NCBI GenBank assembly: GCA_031256095.1
Contig: JAIRRG010000007.1
Coordinates: forward strand, 1 to 14,683
Length of the DNA: 14,683 nucleotides
DNA from: Desulfobulbaceae bacterium
GTDB taxonomy: Bacteria; Desulfobacterota; Desulfobulbia; Desulfobulbales; Desulfocapsaceae
Direction of reading: 5' to 3'
In this document: positions 6,035 through 13,423 of the stretch, one piece after another
Layout of the letters: each line of letters begins with the position of its first letter
How positions within the stretch are numbered: the stretch's first letter is position 1
Notes under the pieces: model-generated
What the model saw: only the letters and a program-made list of their open reading frames with translations
The model's database searches: none
What the model was told of the DNA's origin: nothing
Position numbers and translations under genes: made by a program

Positions 6035-7717
6035 ATGAACCCAAACTTTGCGCAACTGGTGAAAAAATACCGCCCCTATCCGCTGATGAATTTCCCGGAG
6101 CGCACCTGGCCTGGCAAGAGCATTACCACCGCTCCGGCCTGGTGCAGCGTTGACCTGCGCGACGGCAACCAGGCCTTGATCCAGCCAATGAGTCTGGAAA
6201 AGAAGCTGGAGATGTATCAGTTGCTGCTGGATGTTGGCTTTCAGGAGATTGAGGTCGGTTTCCCATCATCTTCGCAGGTCGAGTATGAATTTACGCGCCA
6301 CTTAATCGAAAAGGGCCTGATTCCCGAGGGCGTCACCATCCAGGTGCTGACCCAGGCGCGCGAGCCTCTAATCGTCAAGACCTACGAATCCATTGCCGGC
6401 GCCAGGGAAGTCATCATTCATCTCTACAATTCCACTTCGACCTTGCAGCGACGTACAGTCTTCAAAATGGACCGCAAGGAGATCACCGCCCTGGCCGTGG
6501 CCGGGGCGCGGCTGCTGAAACGGGAGGAGGCGAAATATCCGGGCATCCGTTTTCGTTACGAATATTCGCCGGAAAGTTTTACCGGCACCGAAATGGATTT
6601 TGCCGTTTCCATCTGCGACGCCGTGATGGAAGTGTTGCAGCCTACAGTTGACAACAAATTGATCCTCAACCTGCCGGCCACCGTCGAGCTGACTTCGCCA
6701 AACATCTACGCCGACCAGATCGAGTGGTTCGCCAGCCATATGAAAAACCGCGACCTGGCTATTATCAGCCTGCACGCCCACAACGATCGGGGCTGCGCGG
6801 TAGCGGCCACCGAATTGGCGCTGATGGCTGGTGGCGAGCGCGTCGAGGGGACGCTGTTCGGCAATGGCGAGCGTACTGGTAACGTCGATCTGGTGACACT
6901 GGCCTTGAATATGTTCAGCCAGGGCGTTGACCCGGAACTCGACCTGAGTAACATCAACCGCTTGATCGAAGTTTACGAGCGAGTGTGCAGGCTGTCAGTG
7001 CATCCACGCCATCCCTATGCCGGCGAGTTGGTTTACACCGCCTTTTCCGGCAGCCACCAGGACGCCATCAACAAAGGAATGACCGCCCACGAGCTGGCAG
7101 AATCCGGCCTGTGGCAGGTGCCTTACCTGCCCATCGACCCGTCGGACGTGGGCCGCACCTATGAGTCGATCATCCGCATTAACGCCCAGTCGGGCAAGGG
7201 CGGCGTCGCCTTTGTGCTGGATAAGGATTACGGCTACAAAATGCCGAAGGCGATGCACCCGGAATTTGGTGAAATTATTCAGAAAATAACCGACAAGGAG
7301 GGACGCGAATTGACACACGGCGAAATCTGGCGGGCCTTTGAAAAGACTTATCTGCTTGCCGAACGGCCCTACACCCTGAAAGCCTTCCGCGTCTTGAAAC
7401 ACCAGCAGCGTGACGGCGAGGATTCGCAGGCCGAAGTCGAGGCGGAAGTGATGATCGACGGCAAAACCCAGATCATCACCGCCAGCGGCAACGGCCCACT
7501 CGACGCCTTCTGTCAGGCGTTGAAGCAGGTATATCCTGGTGATTTCACACTGAAAAATTACCACGAACACGCTCTAAACGGCGGGTCAAGCGCCCGCGCC
7601 GCCGCCTACATTGAAATCGAGACGACGGCATGCTCCCTGTGGGGAGTCGGCGTCGATACCGACATCATCATCGCATCAATCAAGGCGGTGCTGAGTTGCC
7701 TGAACCGGGTGGCGTAA
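6035..7717 (+). CDS. leuA: 2-isopropylmalate synthase (type 2 LeuA)
   Basis: Condenses acetyl-CoA with 2-oxoisovalerate to 2-isopropylmalate, the first committed step of leucine synthesis; cytosolic, divalent-metal enzyme. The N-terminal RTWPGKSITTAPAWCSVDLRD is typical of the longer type 2 (yeast/actinobacterial) class. The TIM barrel (about 30-310) carries metal/active-site D40, R42 and D43 in DLRDGNQ, H247 and H249 in HAHND, and GNGERTGN (276-283). A linker region leads to the C-terminal LeuA allosteric domain (about 435-560, with NGGSSARAAAYIEIE), the site of leucine feedback in the family. The start at 6035 is chosen over ATG 6023 because GAGG (6025-6028) is 6 nt upstream; length is then 560. 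It is preceded by a leucine attenuator, giving two levels of leucine control. No other leu genes adjoin it. Confidence 0.95.
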   Translation: MNPNFAQLVKKYRPYPLMNFPERTWPGKSITTAPAWCSVDLRDGNQALIQPMSLEKKLEMYQLLLDVGFQEIEVGFPSSSQVEYEFTRHLIEKGLIPEGVTIQVLTQAREPLIVKTYESIAGAREVIIHLYNSTSTLQRRTVFKMDRKEITALAVAGARLLKREEAKYPGIRFRYEYSPESFTGTEMDFAVSICDAVMEVLQPTVDNKLILNLPATVELTSPNIYADQIEWFASHMKNRDLAIISLHAHNDRGCAVAATELALMAGGERVEGTLFGNGERTGNVDLVTLALNMFSQGVDPELDLSNINRLIEVYERVCRLSVHPRHPYAGELVYTAFSGSHQDAINKGMTAHELAESGLWQVPYLPIDPSDVGRTYESIIRINAQSGKGGVAFVLDKDYGYKMPKAMHPEFGEIIQKITDKEGRELTHGEIWRAFEKTYLLAERPYTLKAFRVLKHQQRDGEDSQAEVEAEVMIDGKTQIITASGNGPLDAFCQALKQVYPGDFTLKNYHEHALNGGSSARAAAYIEIETTACSLWGVGVDTDIIIASIKAVLSCLNRVA

Positions 7718-8015
7718 ACGTGCTTTAAGCAACATCAGTGGTTGCCTGGCGCCGATAAAGGATCAAACGTCGGCACGGATTCAAGAGATAGAGGCAGCGC
7801 GATTGGCCGGTAAGCAAATCTGTACCTTCATTCCCAATTCATCCCGTTTTGTCATGGAGCGGTTTTTTTTGTTGAGTTTTAACGGCATTTATCCGTAAAG
7901 AAAGGCAAGTGAAAAATAGTTGTCTTTTTCCCGGCGGCGTCTGACGCTTGACTGGGGCGAATCCATGGCCGTGGCCCGGCCTTTTTGTTGTTTGAGACTT
8001 GAAACGGAGTGCATT
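7718..8015. other. Intergenic region between leuA and the Fe-S gene
   Basis: No credible gene seen in 298 nt. Just after leuA, GCAAC (7729-7733) and GTTGC (7741-7745) form a small hairpin without a T-run. A larger fold is possible: TTGC plus CTGGC (7742-7750) with GCCGG and GCAA (7806-7817) enclosing GCCGA/TCGGC (7751-7755/7770-7774). A weak promoter candidate is TTGAGT (7872-7877), 18 nt, TAAAGA (7896-7901). A terminator-like hairpin closes the region at 7967-7986. Confidence 0.4.
7967..7986 (+). terminator. Terminator-like hairpin in the leader of the Fe-S/cytochrome operon
   Basis: GGCCG (7967-7971) and CGGCC (7977-7981) form a 5-bp all-GC stem with a 5-nt loop, followed directly by five T and then GTTGTTT. 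It ends 29 nt before the ATG of the Fe-S gene and about 250 nt after leuA, so it may be an attenuator for the operon rather than the leuA terminator. Confidence 0.45.
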
Positions 8016-8771
8016 ATGGACATTGGGAAACTTCAACGGTTGCCGTCAGAAGATCTGTCGGCCATCACCTCGCGGGAGCGGCGAAAATTTCTGCGCCTGG
8101 GGCTGACGATTACCGGCCTTTACCTCGGCGGCACCGTGCTGTCGCTGGTTTCGGCGCGCCGGGCGGAAGCTGCTGGCGGCCCTGTCCCGGCGACGGGGCA
8201 GTACCCCTACAATCCGCACTACACGATGGTGCTGCGAGAGGCTCGCTGCGTTGACTGCGAACGCTGCAAGGAAGCCTGCAAAACCACCAACCACGTACCG
8301 GACTACGGCTACCGCACCACCATTTTAGAACGCCGCCGCGATCTGGCCGAGGGCACGTATGAAACCATTTTCATGCCGGTGCTGTGCAACCACTGCAACC
8401 GCCCACCCTGCGTCCGCGTCTGTCCGACCACCGCCACCTGGAAAGACAAAAAAACTGGTATCGTCATGATGAAGCCCAGCCGCTGCATCGGCTGCAAAAC
8501 CTGCATGACCGCCTGCCCCTATAACGCCCGTTACTTCCAGGAAGAGAAACGCGCCATCGACAAGTGCGATTTCTGCTGGCAAGCGCGGCTGTCGAAGGGC
8601 GAGACCACCACGGCCTGCGCCGCCGCTTGCCCGGCCGACGTCCGTATTTTCGGCAACTTGGCCGACCCCAAAAGCCGGGTGTATCAACTGCTCCATACCC
8701 CCGATACCATTGTCTGGGTGCTGCGCCCGGAAGTGGGGGCGCTGCCCAATGTCTTTTACACTAACGCCTGA
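8016..8771 (+). CDS. Tat-exported 4x[4Fe-4S] ferredoxin-like subunit (NrfC/DsrO-like)
   Basis: Electron-transfer subunit of a membrane oxidoreductase. Residues about 21-39 carry a twin-arginine signal (RERRKFLRLGLTITGLYLGG) ending in an Ala-rich cleavage zone, so the protein should be exported folded to the periplasmic face. Sixteen Cys fall into four groups: CVDCERCKEAC, CNHCNRPPCVRVCP, CIGCKTCMTACP, and the split CDFC...CAAACP, as in NrfC, HybA, DsrO and DmsB-like proteins. ATG 8016 is chosen because GGAG (8006-8009) is 6 nt upstream and the signal peptide then lies at the N-terminus (251 residues); longer in-frame extensions run through the terminator-like hairpin. It is 19 nt from the cytochrome gene and clearly co-transcribed. 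It probably passes electrons between the NrfD-like quinone site and the triheme cytochrome; the direction is unknown. Confidence 0.88.
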   Translation: MDIGKLQRLPSEDLSAITSRERRKFLRLGLTITGLYLGGTVLSLVSARRAEAAGGPVPATGQYPYNPHYTMVLREARCVDCERCKEACKTTNHVPDYGYRTTILERRRDLAEGTYETIFMPVLCNHCNRPPCVRVCPTTATWKDKKTGIVMMKPSRCIGCKTCMTACPYNARYFQEEKRAIDKCDFCWQARLSKGETTTACAAACPADVRIFGNLADPKSRVYQLLHTPDTIVWVLRPEVGALPNVFYTNA

Positions 8772-8790
8772 CGTGCCAAAGGAGAATATA

Positions 8791-9222
8791 ATGAAAATTA
8801 TCAACATCATTTCCCTGGCCATCGTGGCGCTGCTCTGTGCCGGCGTGGTTCTGGCGGCGGAGGAAAAACAAGGAGCCGCCCAACCGTATGATGAGAATAC
8901 CTACGGCCCGGCGGCGCCGATCATTTGGGAAAAACCGGTAAAGGCCGTGGTTTTCAGCCACAAGACGCACACCATGGGTGCGGGTCTGGGATGCGACTCA
9001 TGCCATGGCGGCTTGTTTGAGCAGGAAAGCGGCGCCGCCGAGAAAAAGCCTGATTTTACGATGGATAAAATATACAAAGGCGGTTATTGCGGCGCTTGCC
9101 ACGACGGCCAGACCGCCTTTGCCGCCAAGACCCGCTGCGCCGCCTGCCATATCGGGGCGCGTGGCCTCAAACGCTTGCGCCAGGCCGAAAGCGATCGCAC
9201 CGCGCCCGCGGCCAGCCACTGA
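8791..9222 (+). CDS. Periplasmic triheme c7-type cytochrome
   Basis: 143 residues with a Sec signal peptide (cleavage near residue 22-23, VLAA). Three CXXCH heme sites are present: C68-H72, C100-H104 and C116-H120. The segment YGPAAPIIWEKPVKAVVFSHKTH before the first heme resembles c(7)-type triheme domains of Desulfobacterota. Histidines outside CXXCH are only H57, H60 and H143, so bis-His ligation of all three hemes would need the very last residue; one heme may have another or no distal ligand. SD GGAG (8781-8784) is 6 nt before ATG 8791. It sits between the Fe-S and NrfD-like genes (gaps of 19 and 17 nt). Role by context: periplasmic electron carrier of the complex, exchanging electrons with soluble cytochromes. 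Confidence 0.88.
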   Translation: MKIINIISLAIVALLCAGVVLAAEEKQGAAQPYDENTYGPAAPIIWEKPVKAVVFSHKTHTMGAGLGCDSCHGGLFEQESGAAEKKPDFTMDKIYKGGYCGACHDGQTAFAAKTRCAACHIGARGLKRLRQAESDRTAPAASH

Positions 9223-9239
9223 ACAACGAGGAATACGCC

Positions 9240-10442
9240 ATGAGTTCTTATATCGACGCTGTTCTCAGCATTTTTCCTAAAGGTGGCGGCTTGCAGGTGG
9301 AGAGGAAGAAGCTCTTCGCCCTGAGCGTCGCCGTTCTCGCCATCCTGGCGCTTGTCGGCATCGGCAGCGGTCTCTATGCCCTTTATGCCGGCCATGAACA
9401 CACCTTGGGCACCAGCCGCGGCGTGCCGTGGGGCATTCTCATCGCCACCTATGTGTTCTTCGTTGTCACCTCGACGGGACTGTGCATCGTCTCGTCGATT
9501 GGCCATGTCTTCGGCTTCGAGGATTTTGCCCCGATCGCTAAGCGGGCGGTTTTTCTTTCCATCGTCACCATCGTTTCCGGTTTTCTCGTCATCGCCTTTG
9601 AGATTGAGAACACCTGGCGGATGCCGATTGCCCTCGTCCTCGGCTTTAACCTGACATCGAATATCTGGTGGATGGGCACCCTCTACGGCCTGTATATGGT
9701 CTTCATGATTATTGAATTTATCATGCTGCAGCTCGATAAGCACCAGCTGGCCACGGCCTGCGGTCTGGCTGGGCTCTTGACCGGTATCGCCGCCCACTCC
9801 AATCTTGGCGCCGTTTTCGGCCTTATCGGCGGTCGCGAGTTTTGGCACGGGCCGTATATGCCGGTCTACTTCATCGCCTCCGCCGCCATGTCCGGCTGCG
9901 TGGCCATCCTCTTCTTCACCTACCTGACCTACCGCTTCAACGGTTGGACGATCGGCGACAAGCTGAAGGCCTCGTTGCAGAGCGTCGCCAAACTGGCGGC
10001 CTTGATGATGGCCGTGGTGCTGTTTTTCGTCACCTGGAAGATGATTGCCGGCGTCACCGGCGAAATACCGGGCGAGTACGAGTCAATGGCCTATCTGCTG
10101 CATGGCCCATACACGGTCAACTTCTGGATTGGTGAAATTACTTTGGGGCTGGTTTTGCCCTTCCTGTTGATTTTGAGCGTTAAGGCGGCAAGTCTGCGGG
10201 TGATCTTCATCGCTTCAATCGCCGGCATGATCGGCATCTTTTTCATGCGCTACGACCTGGTGGTGGTTGGGCAACTGGTGCCGCCGTTCGCCGGCATGGG
10301 CCTGGTCGATTATCCGGAGATGTTCAGCTATAGGCCGTCCTGCCTGGAGTGGCTGACCACCATGGGTGGTTTCGCCTTCTGCGGTCTGTTCTTCCTCTTG
10401 GGTGAAAAATATTTCCGCGGCCACATGAGCGAAGGACACTGA
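9240..10442 (+). CDS. NrfD/PsrC/DsrP-like membrane quinone oxidoreductase subunit
   Basis: 400 residues with about ten hydrophobic segments (roughly 24-48, 65-88, 103-122, 140-163, 170-190, 198-222, 240-262, 287-310, 315-335, 370-390). This is the size and topology of the NrfD family (PsrC, HybB, DsrP, QrcD), which binds menaquinone/menaquinol and partners a four-cluster Fe-S protein. Start ATG 9240 has GAGG upstream (9228-9231) and begins MSSYIDAVLSIFPKGGG. It is the third and last gene of the operon. NrfD-type subunits lack heme, so electrons must leave through the Fe-S partner. Whether it can move protons cannot be judged from the sequence. The closest known type (DsrP, HybB or CbcU-like) is unsure. 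Confidence 0.85.
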   Translation: MSSYIDAVLSIFPKGGGLQVERKKLFALSVAVLAILALVGIGSGLYALYAGHEHTLGTSRGVPWGILIATYVFFVVTSTGLCIVSSIGHVFGFEDFAPIAKRAVFLSIVTIVSGFLVIAFEIENTWRMPIALVLGFNLTSNIWWMGTLYGLYMVFMIIEFIMLQLDKHQLATACGLAGLLTGIAAHSNLGAVFGLIGGREFWHGPYMPVYFIASAAMSGCVAILFFTYLTYRFNGWTIGDKLKASLQSVAKLAALMMAVVLFFVTWKMIAGVTGEIPGEYESMAYLLHGPYTVNFWIGEITLGLVLPFLLILSVKAASLRVIFIASIAGMIGIFFMRYDLVVVGQLVPPFAGMGLVDYPEMFSYRPSCLEWLTTMGGFAFCGLFFLLGEKYFRGHMSEGH

Positions 10443-10481
10443 AGCGCGCCGCGCTCGCCGTTGACGGCTGGCCGCTTTTTT
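10442..10481 (+). terminator. Probable terminator of the Fe-S/cytochrome/NrfD operon
   Basis: AAGCG (10442-10446) pairs with CGCTT (10473-10477), GCC (10448-10450) with GGC (10470-10472), and an inner GCCG-TTGA-CGGC hairpin (10457-10468) caps it. A T-run continues to 10481. The stem is interrupted, so strength is uncertain. Confidence 0.5.
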
Positions 10482-10551
10482 CAGACGCGGTGGCGAAAGG
10501 GAAGGTAGAATATCCTGGCCGCCGCCGCGTTGTTTTTTCTACTATCCCCTT

Positions 10552-10571
10552 TGATATCTTCAATCATATCA
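10552..10571. promoter_or_regulatory. Inverted repeat upstream of ligA
   Basis: TGATAT (10552-10557) and ATATCA (10566-10571) are perfect inverted arms with an 8-nt spacer, ending 24 nt before the ligA ATG in an otherwise GC-rich setting. It could be a regulator site or part of the promoter; no clear -35/-10 pair was found here. Confidence 0.3.
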
Positions 10572-10595
10572 GATACTTTTCCCGCTGACGCCGCC

Positions 10596-12596
10596 ATGAG
10601 TTCCTCCGAACGTCTCGCTGAATTGCACTCGCTGTTGCACGAACACGCCTATCGCTACTATGTCCTTGACGCGCCAACCATTGCCGACGGCGAATACGAC
10701 CGACTCTTTCAAGAGTTGCTAGCCATCGAGCGTGAGCATCCGGAGTGGGTGACGCCGGATTCGCCGAGCCAGAGGGTTGGCGGCGCGGTACTGCCCGCCT
10801 TCAAACAGGTGGCGCACCGGTTGCCGATGCTGAGTCTCGATAATGCCTTTAATGAGGGTGAAATCTTTGATTTTATCAGCCGTGCCACAAAATTTTTGCA
10901 GTACGATGAAAAAATCGCCGACATTGCCTGTGTGGTCGAACCGAAACTCGACGGCCTGGCCGTGGAACTGGTTTATATCGACGGCCTGCTGGCCGAAGGC
11001 GCCACCCGTGGTGATGGCCTCGTCGGCGAGGAGATCACGGCGCAACTGAAAACGATCCACGACATTCCCCTGCGGCTGCGGCAACCGCTGGCCGGTCGGC
11101 TGGAGGCGCGCGGCGAGGTATTTATCGGCAAAGAGGGTTTCAAGCGGCTGAACCGTCAGCAGGAGGAGGCGGGCAAGGAAGCGTTCGCCAATCCCCGTAA
11201 CGCCGCCGCCGGGTCGCTACGCCAGCTTGACGCAAGTGTCACCGCCAGCCGTCCTTTACGTTTTTTCGCCTACGCCTTGGCTGATCCCGGCCAATTTGAC
11301 CTGTCCGGACAAACGGCGGCGCTGGCTTTTTTGAAGCAATACGGCCTGCCGGTCAACCCGCTGTCGCGGCCCTGCCGGGACACCGCCGAGGTGGTGGCAG
11401 CCTTCGATGACCTGGCGGCGCGGCGGGATGATCTGCCCTACGAAATCGACGGCATGGTGGTCAAGGTTGATGACTTGGCCCTGCAAAGACGCCTGGGCGA
11501 CAAAAGCCGGTCGCCGCGCTGGGCGGTGGCCTGGAAGTTTCCGGCCTCGCAGGCGACGACGATCCTGACTGGTGTCGAGTTTCAGGTTGGACGCACCGGA
11601 GCGGTGACGCCAGTGGCGGTGCTTGAAACGGTGGCGCTTGGCGGCGTCGCCGTCAGTCGCGCCAGCCTGCACAATGAGGATGAAATCCGCCGCAAGGACT
11701 TACATCTGGGCGATACGGTGCTGGTGCAGCGGGCCGGTGACGTCATTCCGGAGATTGTCAAGGTCATCACGGAAAAGCGCCGGAAAAACGCCGAACCGGT
11801 ACGGATGCCGACCGTCTGCCCTTCGTGTCAGGCAAAACTGGCCAGGGAACAGGGCGAGGCGGCGCTGCGCTGCGGTAATCCCCTCTGTCCGGCGCAGCGA
11901 CGGCGGCAGTTGGCCCATTTTACATCAAAAGCCGGGCTGGACATTGAGGGTTTGGGCGAAAAATCCATCGACCAACTGATGACGGCGGGCCTGGTTGCCG
12001 GTATCGCCGATCTGTACCGGCTGAAGCCTGAACAACTGGCGGTACTTGATGGCTGGGGGGAAAAGTCAGCAGCCAACGTCACAACCGCCATCGAAGCGGC
12101 CAAACAACCAAGTCTTGGGCGCTTCATCGCCGCCATAGGTATCCGCCATGTCGGCGAAGTCACCGCCCTTGCCCTGGAGAGCCATTTCGCCGGCCTTGAT
12201 GAATTGGCCGCCGCCGGCAAAGACGAGTTGATGGCCATTGATGGCATCGGCGCTGAAGCCGCCGCTTCGATCAGTGATTTTTTCGCCCGTGGCGATGGCC
12301 GGACACTACTCGCCGAACTGCGAGCGGCCGGCCTGGTGGTCAGGCTTCCGCCGGTGAAAACCGCTGGGGCGCTGTCCGGCATGACCGTGGTTTTCACAGG
12401 AAGCCTCAGCCGCCTGGGTCGCGACGAGGCCAAGAAGCTGGTGAAGGAACACGGCGGCCAGATCGCCAGCGACGTTACCCAGAAGGTGACCCATGTGGTG
12501 GTTGGCGACAAGGCTGGCGGCAAGCTGAACAAGGCGCGGGAGTTGGGTAAAAAAATTGTCAGTGAAGAGGAATTCTTACAACTCATTGGCCGGTGA
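10596..12596 (+). CDS. ligA: NAD+-dependent DNA ligase LigA
   Basis: Seals nicks in replication and repair using NAD+. At 666 residues from ATG 10596 it matches the usual length (about 670). Domains in order: Ia (1-60, with HAYRYYVLDAPTIADGEYD, NMN binding); adenylation domain with nucleophile K117 (EPKLDG) and PYEIDGMVVKV (281-291); OB fold (about 315-400, GRTGAVTPVA); Cys4 zinc finger C408, C411, C426 and C431; helix-hairpin-helix repeats (about 440-580); and a BRCT domain (about 590-666, SGMTVVFTGSL). The in-frame ATG at 10530 would add a 22-residue hydrophobic stretch foreign to the family and is rejected. No good SD precedes 10596. It is a single gene, with no obvious operon partner. Confidence 0.97.
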   Translation: MSSSERLAELHSLLHEHAYRYYVLDAPTIADGEYDRLFQELLAIEREHPEWVTPDSPSQRVGGAVLPAFKQVAHRLPMLSLDNAFNEGEIFDFISRATKFLQYDEKIADIACVVEPKLDGLAVELVYIDGLLAEGATRGDGLVGEEITAQLKTIHDIPLRLRQPLAGRLEARGEVFIGKEGFKRLNRQQEEAGKEAFANPRNAAAGSLRQLDASVTASRPLRFFAYALADPGQFDLSGQTAALAFLKQYGLPVNPLSRPCRDTAEVVAAFDDLAARRDDLPYEIDGMVVKVDDLALQRRLGDKSRSPRWAVAWKFPASQATTILTGVEFQVGRTGAVTPVAVLETVALGGVAVSRASLHNEDEIRRKDLHLGDTVLVQRAGDVIPEIVKVITEKRRKNAEPVRMPTVCPSCQAKLAREQGEAALRCGNPLCPAQRRRQLAHFTSKAGLDIEGLGEKSIDQLMTAGLVAGIADLYRLKPEQLAVLDGWGEKSAANVTTAIEAAKQPSLGRFIAAIGIRHVGEVTALALESHFAGLDELAAAGKDELMAIDGIGAEAAASISDFFARGDGRTLLAELRAAGLVVRLPPVKTAGALSGMTVVFTGSLSRLGRDEAKKLVKEHGGQIASDVTQKVTHVVVGDKAGGKLNKARELGKKIVSEEEFLQLIGR

Positions 12597-12678
12597 CAGA
12601 TGGGGGAGTTTTGCGGGGATTAGTCATGCATAACCGGCCCAAGAAATCCCTGTTCAAACAGCTAAGGCGACCCTTGTA

Positions 12679-12700
12679 GGTTCCCATTGAGAAATGGAAC
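12679..12700 (-). other. Imperfect hairpin at the 3' end of the paaY-like gene
   Basis: GTTCCCATT and AATGGAAC (about 12680-12699) are complementary apart from one bulged base and lie directly after the stop codon (complement of 12700-12702). There is no T-run on the minus strand, so it is at best a weak terminator or a 3'-end stabiliser between the convergent genes. Confidence 0.3.
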
Positions 12701-13317
12701 TACTTCCTGTCGGTAAGGGGAGGTACTTTCGTCATTTCAATTCGCTTCCTGCCAACTTCCTCCGCCTGCAACGGCGCCACCATTTCAAGACCGGATAGGC
12801 ATCGTATGCTCAGTTCTTGATAGGCGCGTGTCGCCAATCCCTTTCGGGAAATTTCATCGTCGCTCAATTCCCGAAGCACCTTGGCCGGGACGCCGGCCAA
12901 CAGGACGCGGGCGGGAGAGGTGTAACCGGCCTTGACAAAACTACAGGCGGCTATGATCGCCGATTCGCCGATGCTTGCTCCATCCATGATTACCGCGTTC
13001 ATGCCGACAAGAACATTTTTTCCGATACGACACCCATGCAGTACGGCGCCATGGCCAACATGTCCGTTTTGCTCGACCACTACTTCCTCGCCAGGGAAGC
13101 TGTGCAGCACGCAGGTGTCTTGAACATTGACGCCCTGCCCAAGCACGACCCGGCCAAAATCTCCCCGCAGACAGGCGTTAGGCCCAACATAGCAGCCAGG
13201 ACCAACGATGACATCGCCAATCAATACGGCGGACGGGTGGACAAACGCCCTGGGATCAACCACCGGTGTAACACCATCCAAAGCGAAAACACGTAAAGCA
13301 GCAAATTGGTCCGGCAT
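12700..13317 (-). CDS. paaY: PaaY-type gamma-carbonic-anhydrase-fold protein
   Basis: 205-residue left-handed beta-helix protein. Hexapeptide repeats run from about 20 to 145 (VHPSAVLIGDVIVGPGCYVGPNACLRGD and onward), followed by a C-terminal helical region (150-180) that in this family packs along the helix. The three metal-ligand His of gamma-carbonic anhydrases are visible: H72 (CVLH), H89 and H94 (GHGAVLHG). HSFPG and GHVGHGAVLHGC match PaaY/CaiE; PaaY is known as a thioesterase that clears dead-end CoA thioesters in phenylacetate breakdown. No other paa gene is in the window, so the substrate may be a different acyl-CoA. Start ATG (13315-13317) is set by a purine-rich SD, GGGGGA, 4 nt upstream; an in-frame open extension to 13461 overlaps the neighbouring gene and lacks such a site. 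The upstream gene on the same strand is 106 nt away. Confidence 0.85.
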   Translation of the reverse strand: MPDQFAALRVFALDGVTPVVDPRAFVHPSAVLIGDVIVGPGCYVGPNACLRGDFGRVVLGQGVNVQDTCVLHSFPGEEVVVEQNGHVGHGAVLHGCRIGKNVLVGMNAVIMDGASIGESAIIAACSFVKAGYTSPARVLLAGVPAKVLRELSDDEISRKGLATRAYQELSIRCLSGLEMVAPLQAEEVGRKRIEMTKVPPLTDRK

Positions 13318-13423
13318 AGCTTCCCCCCATGGTTGAGTACCTGGATAATCTCCAATCCGCAATTGATTTCTGAGCGATACACCAGCTTTATCGAAAGCAA
13401 CATCAAGCACATAGGAAACAAGT

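Noticed and set aside
7718..8015. GEMM (cyclic di-GMP/cGAMP) or sigma54-type control of the cytochrome operon
   Set aside because: The GEMM core (GGACGCAAAGC-like and GNRA loop) was not found, and the best GG-N10-GC match near 7955 deviates from TGGCAC/TTGC.
11828..12586. 252-codon minus-strand frame inside ligA
   Set aside because: Low-complexity Ser/Ala/Pro-rich antisense translation typical of shadows; ligA motifs are intact on the plus strand.
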